Part shown: positions 1-7,540 of the stretch, piece after piece
Position numbering within the stretch: the stretch's first letter is position 1
Layout: every line of letters begins with the position of its first letter
Assembly (NCBI GenBank): GCA_964593555.1
Contig: CAZQIC010000107.1
Coordinates: forward strand, 1-17,218
DNA length: 17,218 bases
From: CAZQIC01 sp964593555
Lineage (GTDB): Bacteria; Bacteroidota; Bacteroidia; JAFLBG01
Direction: 5' to 3'
Translations under genes and position numbers: made by a program
Notes under the pieces: generated by a model
The model's database searches: none
What the model was told of the DNA's origin: nothing
The model's input: the letters and a program-made list of their open reading frames with translations, nothing else

Positions 1-1
1 A

Positions 2-130
2 AAAATACGGTTACATTTGTTAAAATCAATTAATAGAACCTCCCTATATATTATGCCGCCGTATTGTATTAAAGAGGAAGACCTGGTTTATGTTTATACT
101 ACCATAAAAGAGTTCATCAAAACACATTAA
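2..130 (+). CDS. bioA: Adenosylmethionine-8-amino-7-oxononanoate aminotransferase, C-terminal end (partial)
   Basis: The reading frame is open from the first bases and ends with TAA at 128-130, giving 42 residues of a truncated protein. It contains LYIMPPYCIKEEDL followed by a short helix ending in TH. The MPPYCI block after a variable loop is the typical C-terminal signature of BioA, the PLP enzyme that makes 7,8-diaminononanoate in biotin synthesis. BioA C-termini usually read RPLGNTxYxMPPYCI; here the preceding residues are LKSINRTS, so the match rests mainly on MPPYCI and the following helix. The stop lies 2 nt before the yhhQ start, which suggests co-transcription. The upstream part of the gene is outside the window. 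Another fold-type I aminotransferase is possible but less likely. Confidence 0.75.
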   Translation, partial: KIRLHLLKSINRTSLYIMPPYCIKEEDLVYVYTTIKEFIKTH

Positions 131-132
131 TA

Positions 133-867
133 ATGTTTAGCGATCGAAAAAGTATAGTCTTTGTAATTCTCACAGGAATATTTATTACCAATGCCGTTAC
201 CGCTGAACTTATTGGAGGTAAACTCATTGAGATTGGTCCTTTTTTTATTGGAGGAATGCAATTGGGGCCTTTTATAATGAGTGTTGGAATTATTCCCTGG
301 CCAGTGGTTTTTTTAACCACAGATTTAATGAATGAATATTATGGGAAGAGCGGGGTAAGAAAACTCTCAATGGTTACAGCATGTTTAATACTTTACGTTG
401 TTGGCATTTTGTATTTGTCATTGCAAATAAACGCTACTCCTTTTTCTACTGTTTCAGATGAACAATTTTATGCAGTATTCGGACAATCAATATTTATTAT
501 ATTGGCAAGCATAGTAGCCTTTCTTTTTGCCCAATTTATTGATGTGTTTATTTTCTGGTTATTGAGAAACAAAACAGGCGGAAAAATGATTTGGTTACGC
601 GCCACCGGATCTACAATGATTTCTCAATTAATAGATACATTTGTAATCATGGGCCTGGCATTCTGGCTGCCCGGAAAAATGACAACAGATCAATTTTTAA
701 ATGCCTCTTTGTCCAGTTATACTTTTAAATTGTTAGTTGCAATAGCTTTAACGCCACTGATATATTTAGGGCATTCACTTATTGATAAATACCTTGGAAA
801 AGAAGAGGCTCATTCTATAGTAAAGGAGACCGCAGAAAAAACATTACATCATAAAGTGGAGGATTAA
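133..867 (+). CDS. yhhQ: Queuosine precursor transporter, YhhQ/VUT family
   Basis: This 244-residue polytopic membrane protein has about six hydrophobic segments and belongs to the VUT/DUF165 family, which imports queuosine precursors (preQ0/preQ1) for tRNA wobble modification. Seen in the sequence are NAVTAELIGGKLIEI near residues 20-34, the family's WPVVFLTTDLMNEYYG block near 56-71, an internal FAQFIDVFIFWLLR segment, and a second helical half ending in YLGHSLIDKY. The tail after residue 225 is hydrophilic. The ATG at 133 directly follows the bioA stop; an ATG at 90 is out of frame and closes after five codons. Length is normal for the family. Substrate is inferred from family membership. 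Confidence 0.87.
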   Translation: MFSDRKSIVFVILTGIFITNAVTAELIGGKLIEIGPFFIGGMQLGPFIMSVGIIPWPVVFLTTDLMNEYYGKSGVRKLSMVTACLILYVVGILYLSLQINATPFSTVSDEQFYAVFGQSIFIILASIVAFLFAQFIDVFIFWLLRNKTGGKMIWLRATGSTMISQLIDTFVIMGLAFWLPGKMTTDQFLNASLSSYTFKLLVAIALTPLIYLGHSLIDKYLGKEEAHSIVKETAEKTLHHKVED

Positions 868-884
868 TACTTTTTGCTGTTGCT

Positions 885-1077
885 ATTCAACCCCTTCAGG
901 GTTGGTTTTCTGTTCTCATCTTGCTTTATAAATATTTGACCCTTTCAGGGTCGTGACAAAAAAAACTAAATTATAAGTGTTCAAGAGTCTTAAGGTTGTG
1001 CAGGATCTTGATATTCCCAACATTCCAATATCAAAAGTGATCATTGGATTTTAGGATTAACTCTGAAGGGGTTGAAT
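885..1077. repeat. REP-like element with 15-bp inverted ends and internal hairpin
   Basis: ATTCAACCCCTTCAG at 885-899 is repeated perfectly in reverse complement at 1063-1077. The left end also forms a hairpin, CAACCC-CTTCA-GGGTTG, at 888-904. A related hairpin, GACCC-TTTCA-GGGTC, lies at 938-952. The element fills the gap between the convergent genes yhhQ and miaE. Its architecture (short CCCTTCAGGG hairpins and inverted ends around about 160 bp) resembles Bacteroidota REP/BIME-type or miniature palindromic repeats. No coding sequence is seen in 868-1092. The hairpins could also help terminate convergent transcription, but no strong U-tract follows them. Confidence 0.65.
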
Positions 1078-1092
1078 GTCCGGACTGGATGA

Positions 1093-1677
1093 TCAATGTA
1101 ATGCAGCCTTTATTGGTAGTTTGCTACAAATTACACCTTCGGCAATGGTAAGTTCTTCAAGGCGCTTGTAAACTATCTCTTTAGAATTATAATTCAACGC
1201 CATCCTCACAAAAATATTCCCGTGTTTCGCTTCGCTTGTCCATAAGTTTTTATAGAATTTTTTTAAGTCTTCATCCTCAATATTGTCTGCCACCAATTTA
1301 AACCGTTCCGCACCTCTGCATTCAATTACTGATGCTAACAACATTCTGTCCAACAATCGTTCATCTCTACCGCTCCTGCAAACGTCCATCAATTGTTTTA
1401 TATACATGTCCTGAGGCATTTCTGCTTTTAATTGTATGCCGCGCTGCTGCATTAATAAATACACTTGTTGAAAATGTTCTAATTCTTCCAGTGCTGTTTC
1501 AATTAACTCGGGAATTATCTCCACCTTATCCGGACATTTGGCAATAAAACTCATGGCCATGGAAGACGCCTTACGCTCACAGTCGGCATGGTCCTGCAAA
1601 AAGCTGTTAAAATCGGATAATACTTTTTTTACCCATTCATGGGATGTTTGATAAGTAAGATCAATAGAAAATTTCAT
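1093..1677 (-). CDS. miaE: tRNA-(ms[2]io[6]A)-hydroxylase-like diiron protein MiaE
   Basis: The 194-residue product matches MiaE, a ferritin-like diiron monooxygenase that hydroxylates the isopentenyl side chain of ms2i6A at position 37 of tRNA. Candidate iron ligands are visible in the expected helical order: E34 (CERKAS), E65 and H68 (EELEH), E119 (IECRGAER) and E149 with H152 (SEAKH). The family motif CERKASSMAM is clear. Length is typical and there is no signal peptide, so it is cytoplasmic. It lies 73 bp downstream of the acyltransferase gene on the same strand, separated by a 7-bp tandem repeat, so read-through transcription is possible. Confidence 0.9.
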   Translation of the reverse strand: MKFSIDLTYQTSHEWVKKVLSDFNSFLQDHADCERKASSMAMSFIAKCPDKVEIIPELIETALEELEHFQQVYLLMQQRGIQLKAEMPQDMYIKQLMDVCRSGRDERLLDRMLLASVIECRGAERFKLVADNIEDEDLKKFYKNLWTSEAKHGNIFVRMALNYNSKEIVYKRLEELTIAEGVICSKLPIKAALH

Positions 1678-1717
1678 TTACTGCATTTATTAAAAAATCA
1701 AATACAAACTATCTCAA

Positions 1718-1780
1718 AACTTCCAACTTCCAACTTCCAACTTCTGTCTTCTAACTTCTGTCTTCCAACTTCCCACTTCT
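1718..1780. repeat. Seven-bp tandem repeat, nine units
   Basis: Nine consecutive heptamers run without a break. They are three AACTTCC, one AACTTCT, GTCTTCT, AACTTCT, GTCTTCC, AACTTCC and CACTTCT. The last four units lie inside the 3' end of the minus-strand acyltransferase gene: the stop codon is the complement of 1751-1753, and the repeat encodes the final nine residues, RSGKLEDRS. The remaining units lie between that stop and miaE. Because 7 is not a multiple of 3, gain or loss of one unit would change the C-terminal reading frame. Confidence 0.9.
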
Positions 1781-2644
1781 CTTATGTTTCCACCTCTTAT
1801 GCGACCATAGCCAGATCGAAGGATATTCTTTTATTTCGTTCTCTAATTTTTTTGTGTGCGTAATTGTAATCTCTCCTTCATTGGTATCTTTTGGCTGCTC
1901 AAACAACATATCAATTGATAAGGAATAATATCCTCTCTTTATTTTTTTTATTGAAGAATATACAACAGGGTAATCCAGCTTTTGTGCTATTTTCTCGGTG
2001 CCAATAAAAACAGGAGTATCTTGGTTTAAAAATGTTGTCCAATAAGCGCTGTCGGGATGCGGAGTTTGATCTGCTATGAAGGCGGTAACATTCAAATGGT
2101 CTTTATGTTTTATCATGCTTCTTAATACATCCTTAAAAGCAATTAACCCGGTTCCCGGCCTGGAGCGCATTTGATAAATAAGTCTGTCGAAATATTTATT
2201 TGCAAGTGGTTTATAGATAACATAAAGTTTATAATCTAAATTATAACTGAAACATGCACCGGCCCATTCCCAATTACCATAATGACCCACAACCAATACC
2301 AGATTTTTGTTTTCGTTGTACAATCTCTGCATAAGCTGTATTGACTTTGGATCCATCACACATCGCTTCATCATTTCCTCTTTGCTCATGGTGAGCGTTT
2401 TTAAAGTCTCCAGCATGAGGTCACACAAATATTTAAAGTATTCTTTGCTGATTTTTTTTATTTCTTCAGTAGATTTTTCGGGAAATGAATTTTTGAGATT
2501 TTCAATCACAACTTTTTTTCTGTAGCCGATGCAATAGTATAAGAGGAAATAAAAAAAATCGGAGACAAGATATAATAGCCAAAATGGCAATATGGAGATC
2601 AGGTAAATAAATGGAAGACAGATGTAAAAAATGATCGCCTTCAT
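1751..2644 (-). CDS. Lysophospholipid/lipid A-type acyltransferase (LpxL/HtrB family)
   Basis: This 297-residue protein belongs to the bacterial lipid A biosynthesis acyltransferase (LABLAT) family, which transfers acyl chains to lipid A precursors or related lipids at the inner membrane. An N-terminal hydrophobic anchor spans about residues 5-40. The catalytic HX4E motif is H121 and E126 in GHYGNWEWAG. Further family blocks are MRSRPGTGLIAFKDVLR, ADQTPHPDSAYWTTFLNQ and the terminal PSIWLWSHKRWKHK. Homologues normally end right after WKHK; here nine extra residues come from the heptamer repeat. It starts 5 bp after the small lipoprotein gene. Exact acceptor and acyl donor cannot be read, so no Lpx number is assigned. 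Confidence 0.88.
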   Translation of the reverse strand: MKAIIFYICLPFIYLISILPFWLLYLVSDFFYFLLYYCIGYRKKVVIENLKNSFPEKSTEEIKKISKEYFKYLCDLMLETLKTLTMSKEEMMKRCVMDPKSIQLMQRLYNENKNLVLVVGHYGNWEWAGACFSYNLDYKLYVIYKPLANKYFDRLIYQMRSRPGTGLIAFKDVLRSMIKHKDHLNVTAFIADQTPHPDSAYWTTFLNQDTPVFIGTEKIAQKLDYPVVYSSIKKIKRGYYSLSIDMLFEQPKDTNEGEITITHTKKLENEIKEYPSIWLWSHKRWKHKRSGKLEDRS

Positions 2645-2649
2645 GGATG

Positions 2650-2850
2650 TTAATTCGAATAAACTTTTTTTCTGTTTTTTCTCATCTGCTTTTTCCCACT
2701 CTTCCTTGAATTATCTTCCAGTTTTTTTATCTCTTTATTATTAATGGTGCTAGGCTTTTCATCCTTTTTCATCCTAATGTATGGGTTATATGGCCCCTTG
2801 GCCTTACAGGAAAATATCAATGCTATGATAATAAGGGCGAGGTATCTCAT
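2650..2850 (-). CDS. Small lysine-rich lipoprotein, unknown function
   Basis: The 66-residue product has a short signal sequence with a lipobox-like IFSC, placing the lipidated cysteine at residue 15. The mature part begins KAKGPYNPYIRMKKDEK and becomes very basic and unstructured, with many Lys/Arg pairs near the C-terminus. Its ATG overlaps the msrB stop (ATGA at 2847-2850), and the acyltransferase starts 5 bp downstream, which strongly supports translation. The family is not recognised. The composition suggests an envelope tether contacting a negatively charged surface, but that is inference only. Confidence 0.72.
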   Translation of the reverse strand: MRYLALIIIALIFSCKAKGPYNPYIRMKKDEKPSTINNKEIKKLEDNSRKSGKKQMRKNRKKVYSN

Positions 2851-3227
2851 CCTTCTTTTTTAAAATCAAGCGAAACAGAATTGATACAATACCTTAAGCC
2901 GGTGGGTTTTGGACCATCATCAAAAACATGACCAAGATGTCCGCCGCAATTGGCGCACACTACTTCAGTGCGGATCATGCCATGACTTTTATCTAATACT
3001 TCTTTAACGGTCTTAACATCTTTAATATCGTAAAAGCTGGGCCATCCACAGCCCGAATCAAATTTTTCGTCGGATGTAAATAGCTCCGTACCGCAGCCAG
3101 CACAAACATAAACTCCCTTTTCATAATGTATATTAAATTTACCTGTAAAAGGTCTTTCAGTTCCTTTTAGGCGCAATACAGAATATTGTTCGGGTGTTAA
3201 TTTGTTTTTCCAGTCTTTATCGTCCAT
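2847..3227 (-). CDS. msrB: Peptide-methionine (R)-S-oxide reductase
   Basis: The 126-residue stand-alone MsrB reduces the R-diastereomer of methionine sulfoxide in proteins. The structural zinc site is present as two CxxC pairs, C42/C45 (CAGC) and C91/C94 (CANC). The active-site Cys is C114 in RYCINSVSL, and C60 in GCGWPSF is a candidate resolving Cys. The block GGHLGHVFDDGPKPTGLRYC is diagnostic. There is no signal peptide, so it is likely cytoplasmic. The gene starts 5 bp after the cytochrome-like lipoprotein gene and overlaps the next gene by 4 bp, so it sits in the middle of a tight operon. Confidence 0.96.
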   Translation of the reverse strand: MDDKDWKNKLTPEQYSVLRLKGTERPFTGKFNIHYEKGVYVCAGCGTELFTSDEKFDSGCGWPSFYDIKDVKTVKEVLDKSHGMIRTEVVCANCGGHLGHVFDDGPKPTGLRYCINSVSLDFKKEG

Positions 3228-3232
3228 GCAAT

Positions 3233-3583
3233 TTAATTTTCAGGATAATTATTATCTATCCAGCATTGTATTTTGGTTAACTGTTCATCAGAGAGGCTGC
3301 CATTTTTGGGCATCGATCTTTCATCGATCACTTTAGTTTTAAATTTTCCGTTAGTCAGTGATGGCTGCATGCCTGCATAAGTGGTAAAATTTGGTAATGT
3401 TGTACCTGCACCATGACAGCTAGAACCTAAACAGGATGCGTTGATAATAGCAGAAATGCCATTATTGTAGGTTGGGGTAGAGCCATCGCATTCTGGTTTG
3501 TCTTTATTTTTTTTGCAAGAGCCTGCAATAATAACTGCAGCAAGCAGAGTTATAAGCAAAAATCCATGTCTAGTCAGTTTCAT
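3233..3583 (-). CDS. Cytochrome c-like lipoprotein with CX4CH motif
   Basis: The 116-residue protein has a signal peptide with a plausible lipobox ending at C23 (IAGSC), followed by a charged KKNKDKPE linker. The rest resembles small Bacteroidota lipoproteins with a single c-type cytochrome domain. There is a Cys pair before His (C51, C56, H57) and a later MPKNGSLSDEQLTKIQCWI segment in which M91 would be the distal heme ligand. The pair is spaced CX4CH instead of the usual CXXCH, so covalent heme attachment is uncertain. C32 and C107 are extra cysteines. As the first gene of the msrB operon it may belong to an envelope redox set. Confidence 0.65.
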   Translation of the reverse strand: MKLTRHGFLLITLLAAVIIAGSCKKNKDKPECDGSTPTYNNGISAIINASCLGSSCHGAGTTLPNFTTYAGMQPSLTNGKFKTKVIDERSMPKNGSLSDEQLTKIQCWIDNNYPEN

Positions 3584-3645
3584 ATATAGCTAATTTCGTA
3601 ATTATAACGTTATGTTTTATACATTTATGTAACTAATAAATAGAA

Positions 3646-4491
3646 ATGACTTATCGTCAGAAAGCACAATTGGTTGTTTTTTTAATATTTGCATCCTGTG
3701 GTACTTCCCGTTTTGTTGAAGAGTTTATAGGAGGGTGGACTGAAAGGGAAATTGGGTTTATTAATTCAATTCCTCAAGCCGACGATAAGAAAAAATATTT
3801 AGCCCTTTTAGCCGATTATAAATGGTTAGGAATTGATGCGCAATATTTTTATCAGAACTATCAGCCTTTTAAATGGATCAGAAACTCTGAAAATATATTG
3901 ATAACACACAATACGATTAAAAAAATTGGTTACAAAAAATTCATTTCGTATGCCGAATATAATGTGCCAATGGAATTTCAAGAACAATATGGAGGTATGC
4001 ATAAATATGATTTGGAAAATTTATCAATAGCTCAGGTTGTTGACAGCCTGATTTTTACATATGATGATTCTAATTCTGATTCGTCCTATTTTCATAAATT
4101 CTGGAACCGTCGTAGAAAAGATAAAACTGCTCAAACTTTAATTAGTGTATTCAAAGACATTAAAAATATTTATTCTTCGGTAGATGCGGAGGAAAAGAGA
4201 ACTGAACATGCAATCAATGATACACTGGAAAACCTGCTGCTTTTTGATTTAAAGCTTCAAGAATTTAATCAAAAGCCAACAACAGATTTTCTGTGGAGTT
4301 ATTTTAATTATTTAAAGTCAATTGGTTTAAGCCATTCAGCATATAATTTAGTAATTGAAAGATATCCCGGGCAAATACAAGCTGATACAGTAATTAAAAT
4401 TTTAAATTTGCATAAAATCTCGGAAGAGGAATATTGGTATAAAAGAAATAGTGGGACTTGGATTTTTACATACCGTGATAATGGACCATAA
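3646..4491 (+). CDS. Putative lipoprotein, unknown function
   Basis: The 281-residue product starts with a short hydrophobic stretch and a lipobox-like FASC, giving a lipidated C18. The mature protein is polar, mostly helical in character and rich in Tyr, Lys and Asp, with no motif I recognise. The ATG at 3646 is the first in frame and places the lipobox correctly. It is transcribed divergently from the cytochrome-like lipoprotein gene across a 62-bp AT-rich gap. It converges on aroA with only 15 bp between the two ends, leaving little room for a terminator. Confidence 0.65.
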   Translation: MTYRQKAQLVVFLIFASCGTSRFVEEFIGGWTEREIGFINSIPQADDKKKYLALLADYKWLGIDAQYFYQNYQPFKWIRNSENILITHNTIKKIGYKKFISYAEYNVPMEFQEQYGGMHKYDLENLSIAQVVDSLIFTYDDSNSDSSYFHKFWNRRRKDKTAQTLISVFKDIKNIYSSVDAEEKRTEHAINDTLENLLLFDLKLQEFNQKPTTDFLWSYFNYLKSIGLSHSAYNLVIERYPGQIQADTVIKILNLHKISEEEYWYKRNSGTWIFTYRDNGP

Positions 4492-4506
4492 AGATCACGT
4501 ATTCTT

Positions 4507-5781
4507 CTAAAATACTTTAAACCCTGCACTAGCAAGGTCCTCCCAGAAGCCTGGGTAAGACTTATTCACTACCATGGGGTTTTCAATGCTTATTTTGTCT
4601 GTAAACAAAACCAAAGGAGCAAAGGCCATGGCCATTCTGTGGTCATTATAGGTATTAATAGATAATTCTGCAGGTATATTAAGCGATGAAGGATCTATAA
4701 ACAAACCATCATTTTCGACCTCAGTCGCTTTTACGTTAATTTTATTCAGATGCTCTTTTAAAGCATTGATCCTGTTAGTTTCCTTATCTCTTAATGTTTT
4801 CAATCCATTCATCAGGCAAGGAATTTTAAGTGCCGAAACAACTACCGCAACTGTTTGTGCCAGATCAGGATTGTCAGTAAAGTCAAAACCAAAACGCTCT
4901 TCGAATTTTCCATTGTGTTTTAATGTGCAGCCAGTATCCGTAAATTCTGTCGAGACACCAAAAAAAGAAAATAATGGAGGTGCTATGCAATCACCCTGGA
5001 TGCTAATTTGTTTCATGCCATTCAATTGAATAACTGAACCTGGATTTAATGCTGTTATTGCACACCAGTATGAAGCTGCTGTCCAATCACCTTCCACTTC
5101 AATAAATTTATTTCCTTGTTTGTCGGATTGTAAGCGGCTTACATTGTACGGAGTAGGTGGAATAATTATTTTATTTGTTGACCAGTCGATCTCCACGCCA
5201 AACATTGCCATTAGCTTCACTGTCATTGCAACATAAGGCCTTGATACCAATTCGCCTTCGATAATTATAGTTAATCCGTTTTGTAAAGTTGGTGCGATTA
5301 ACATTAATGCGGAAATAAACTGGCTGCTTATATCACCTCTAATGTTTATTTCACCACCCGATAAATGATTACCACTAATCGTAAGAGGTGCGAACCCTTC
5401 TTTCTCTGTATATTCTATTTTTGCACCTATTGTTTGTAAAGCTTGCACGAGGGCTTTTACAGGACGTTGTTTTATTCTTTCATCACCTGTCAATAAAAAT
5501 TCTCCCTTTATAACAGATAAATATGCCGTCAAAAATCGAAATGAAGTTCCTGCCAAACCAATATCAATTGTCCCGCCTTTAGTTTTTAATTGTTCGAGTG
5601 CAGCAAACAAAACTTTTGTATCATCAGCTTCAGAAAGATTATTGATCTGAAATTTTTCTTTACTTAAAGCATGTATGATTAGTAAACGGTTACTAATGCT
5701 CTTTGAGGCAGGTAATGTTAAGGAAACATTTACCGGGGCAGTTGGCTTGATTAAGTTAAAACTGTCCATTGGCATATTCAA
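4507..5781 (-). CDS. aroA: 3-phosphoshikimate 1-carboxyvinyltransferase (EPSP synthase)
   Basis: This 424-residue enzyme makes EPSP from shikimate-3-phosphate and phosphoenolpyruvate, the sixth step of the shikimate pathway. Visible motifs are LPASKSISNR (residues 23-32, substrate-binding Lys/Ser), GTSFRFL (78-84), QRPVKAL (105-111), DNPDLAQT (303-310), DKETNRI (332-338) and NDHRMAMA (379-386). The substrate loop is AGTSFRFL instead of the enterobacterial NAGTAMRPL. The start is uncertain among Met 1, 3 and 5; the longest form overlaps the 3' end of aroB by 26 nt, and Met5 shortens the overlap. The overlap implies translational coupling. Confidence 0.96.
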   Translation of the reverse strand: MNMPMDSFNLIKPTAPVNVSLTLPASKSISNRLLIIHALSKEKFQINNLSEADDTKVLFAALEQLKTKGGTIDIGLAGTSFRFLTAYLSVIKGEFLLTGDERIKQRPVKALVQALQTIGAKIEYTEKEGFAPLTISGNHLSGGEINIRGDISSQFISALMLIAPTLQNGLTIIIEGELVSRPYVAMTVKLMAMFGVEIDWSTNKIIIPPTPYNVSRLQSDKQGNKFIEVEGDWTAASYWCAITALNPGSVIQLNGMKQISIQGDCIAPPLFSFFGVSTEFTDTGCTLKHNGKFEERFGFDFTDNPDLAQTVAVVVSALKIPCLMNGLKTLRDKETNRINALKEHLNKINVKATEVENDGLFIDPSSLNIPAELSINTYNDHRMAMAFAPLVLFTDKISIENPMVVNKSYPGFWEDLASAGFKVF

Positions 5782-6838
5782 TTGCTTCTTTTATTTGTTT
5801 GTCTTTAAAATGGTAATCGATGCTTGAACTTCCGATGCCATTTAATAGTGTAAAGTTAATTTTTCCCGACTTATTTTTTTTATCAGAACGCATTATGTTG
5901 ATCAGTGTTGTAGATTTTGAAATTGGCATTTCTAATCTATAATATTTTTTAATTGTACTAGTGATTTCCTCTAATGCCTCAAGCGATAGCTTCCCATCCT
6001 TAAATGACAAGTGTGCCTCAACAATCATGCCCCAGGCTACTGCTTCACCATGTAACAGATCAACTCTTTTCTCTATGCAATATGCCTCTAGTGCGTGGCC
6101 TGCAGTGTGTCCGAAGTTCAACAATTTGCGTAAGTTTTTCTCTTCAGGGTCGTTTTCTGTAATTTCTTTTTTGATCTCTATAGAGCGTTTTATTAATTGA
6201 TGCCAATTGTTTTTATTTTTTAAATCCAGCTCTTTGAGCTCATTCCAGTATTTTTTATCTATAATAAGAGCATGTTTCAGCATCTCTGCAAATCCGCATA
6301 GCATCAATCGCCTATTAAGAGTTGATAAAAATTTAGGGCAGACAAATACAGCTTTTGGGATGGAGAATGCTCCAATATGATTCTTTAAGCCTTTAAAATC
6401 TACTCCAACTTTTCCGCCAACCGATGCATCTACCATTGCGAGTAGAGTAGTGGGAACATTAATATATTTTATTCCGCGCATATAGGTAGACGCAACAAAA
6501 CCGCCAAGATCAGAGATGGCCCCTCCGCCAATATTAATAAGAAGTGAATAACGATCAGCACCAAGTTTTGTTAATTTGTCCCAAATAAGTTCGCAAGTGG
6601 TTAATTGTTTATTGTGCTCACCGCTTTTTATAGTGATGATATTTTTATCCTTTAATTGAGGAATACTTTTTTTTAAGAGTGGAAGGACATGTTTTTTCGC
6701 AGACGAATCTGTTAGTATATAAACAGCATCGAAGGAAGAAACGAGTTTGGTGAGAACGGCTGGAAGATAGCGAAGTGATGTATCACCAATGTATACATCG
6801 CAATCAGCAATCTTTATTTTTTCACTCTCATTTTTCAT
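5756..6838 (-). CDS. aroB: 3-dehydroquinate synthase
   Basis: AroB converts DAHP to 3-dehydroquinate using NAD and a divalent metal. I chose the ATG at 6836-6838, giving 360 residues starting MKNESEK. An in-frame ATG at 6892 would add 18 residues encoded by an imperfect inverted repeat and is unlikely. Numbered from the chosen start, the NAD-binding GGG is at 104-106. The block VPTTLLAMVDASVGGK spans 128-143. Metal ligands are E185 (FAEMLKH), H244 (NFGHTAGHALE) and H263 (LLHGEAVAWG). It overlaps aroA, so consecutive shikimate genes are expressed together. Confidence 0.95.
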   Translation of the reverse strand: MKNESEKIKIADCDVYIGDTSLRYLPAVLTKLVSSFDAVYILTDSSAKKHVLPLLKKSIPQLKDKNIITIKSGEHNKQLTTCELIWDKLTKLGADRYSLLINIGGGAISDLGGFVASTYMRGIKYINVPTTLLAMVDASVGGKVGVDFKGLKNHIGAFSIPKAVFVCPKFLSTLNRRLMLCGFAEMLKHALIIDKKYWNELKELDLKNKNNWHQLIKRSIEIKKEITENDPEEKNLRKLLNFGHTAGHALEAYCIEKRVDLLHGEAVAWGMIVEAHLSFKDGKLSLEALEEITSTIKKYYRLEMPISKSTTLINIMRSDKKNKSGKINFTLLNGIGSSSIDYHFKDKQIKEAIEYANGQF

Positions 6839-6868
6839 TATGTAAATATAAGAAAGACTTTGAGGGAA

Positions 6869-6932
6869 ATCTGTGTAATTTGTGGTGAACACTGGTTAAC
6901 CACAGAGAGCACAGATTTTCACAGATTAAAGG
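6869..6932. repeat. Imperfect inverted repeat with CACAGA units
   Basis: ATCTGTGTAATTTGTGGT at 6869-6886 pairs with ACCACAGAGAGCACAGAT at 6899-6916 (14 of 18 positions complementary). The right arm continues with further CACAGAT units to about 6932. The element lies between the divergent aroB and idi genes. The unit resembles the (C/A)GCAGAG tract at 10405-10431, so the two are probably copies of one dispersed intergenic repeat type. The surrounding gap 6839-7016 shows no other gene. Confidence 0.55.
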
Positions 6933-7016
6933 GGGAACAGTCCTGTAGATAATGAATTAGCAAAACAGGTTAAGGTGATAATATTGTAAATAGCCGACTA
7001 ATTAGTAAATTCAAAG

Positions 7017-7529
7017 ATGATTGAGCCCAAGGTAATTTTAGTGGATGGAAATGACAAGGAGATAGGTTTCATGGAAAAATTGCGGGCTCATAAAGAGGGA
7101 GTATTGCACAGGGCTTTTTCTGTTTTTCTTTTTAATTCTGAGAAAGAATTGTTGTTACAGCAAAGAGCTTTTGCTAAATATCATTCTGGTGGTTTGTGGA
7201 GCAATACCTGTTGCAGCCATCCTGAGCCAGGGCAAAGCCTTGAAAGTGCTGTGAATAAAGCTTTGCAGAGGGAGTTAGGGGTTAGTTGTGAGGTAAAACC
7301 AATTGGCAGTTTTATTTACAAAAAAGATCTTGGTAACGGATTAACTGAGCATGAATACGATCATGTTTTTGTGGGAGAATATAATGGACAAGTAAAAATG
7401 AACCCAAACGAAGTTGCCGCAATAAAATATGTAAGTGTGCAGGAAATTTTAAATGATCTGAAGGAGAATAGTAAAAACTATACTGCCTGGTTTCCCGAGG
7501 CATTTATGACTGTAGTAAGTGGCAGATAA
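7017..7529 (+). CDS. idi: Isopentenyl-diphosphate delta-isomerase, type I
   Basis: The 170-residue Nudix-fold enzyme interconverts isopentenyl and dimethylallyl diphosphate for isoprenoid synthesis (quinone side chains, undecaprenyl phosphate, carotenoids). Catalytic Cys aligns with C66 in SNTCCSHP and the catalytic Glu with E113 in EHEYDHV. Candidate metal ligands are H25, H31, H68, E111 and E113. The degenerate Nudix helix spans about 74-90 (SLESAVNKALQRELG). Length is typical of type I enzymes. It is a monocistronic unit that ends 11 bp from the convergent caspase-like gene. Confidence 0.95.
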   Translation: MIEPKVILVDGNDKEIGFMEKLRAHKEGVLHRAFSVFLFNSEKELLLQQRAFAKYHSGGLWSNTCCSHPEPGQSLESAVNKALQRELGVSCEVKPIGSFIYKKDLGNGLTEHEYDHVFVGEYNGQVKMNPNEVAAIKYVSVQEILNDLKENSKNYTAWFPEAFMTVVSGR

Positions 7530-7540
7530 TTATTTACCCT

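Noticed and set aside
885..1077. CRISPR-like array from repeated CCCTTCAGGG units
   Set aside because: Units are few, palindromic, unequal in length and unevenly spaced, and there are no cas genes.
6839..6892. Longer aroB start at 6892 adding 18 residues
   Set aside because: The extension is encoded by one arm of an inverted repeat and precedes the normal family start MKNESEK; it does not resemble AroB.
6984..7013. TTG-N19-TAAATTCA as a promoter for idi
   Set aside because: The downstream box ends only 3 nt before the ATG and misses the TTTG half of the consensus, so a functional promoter there is unlikely.
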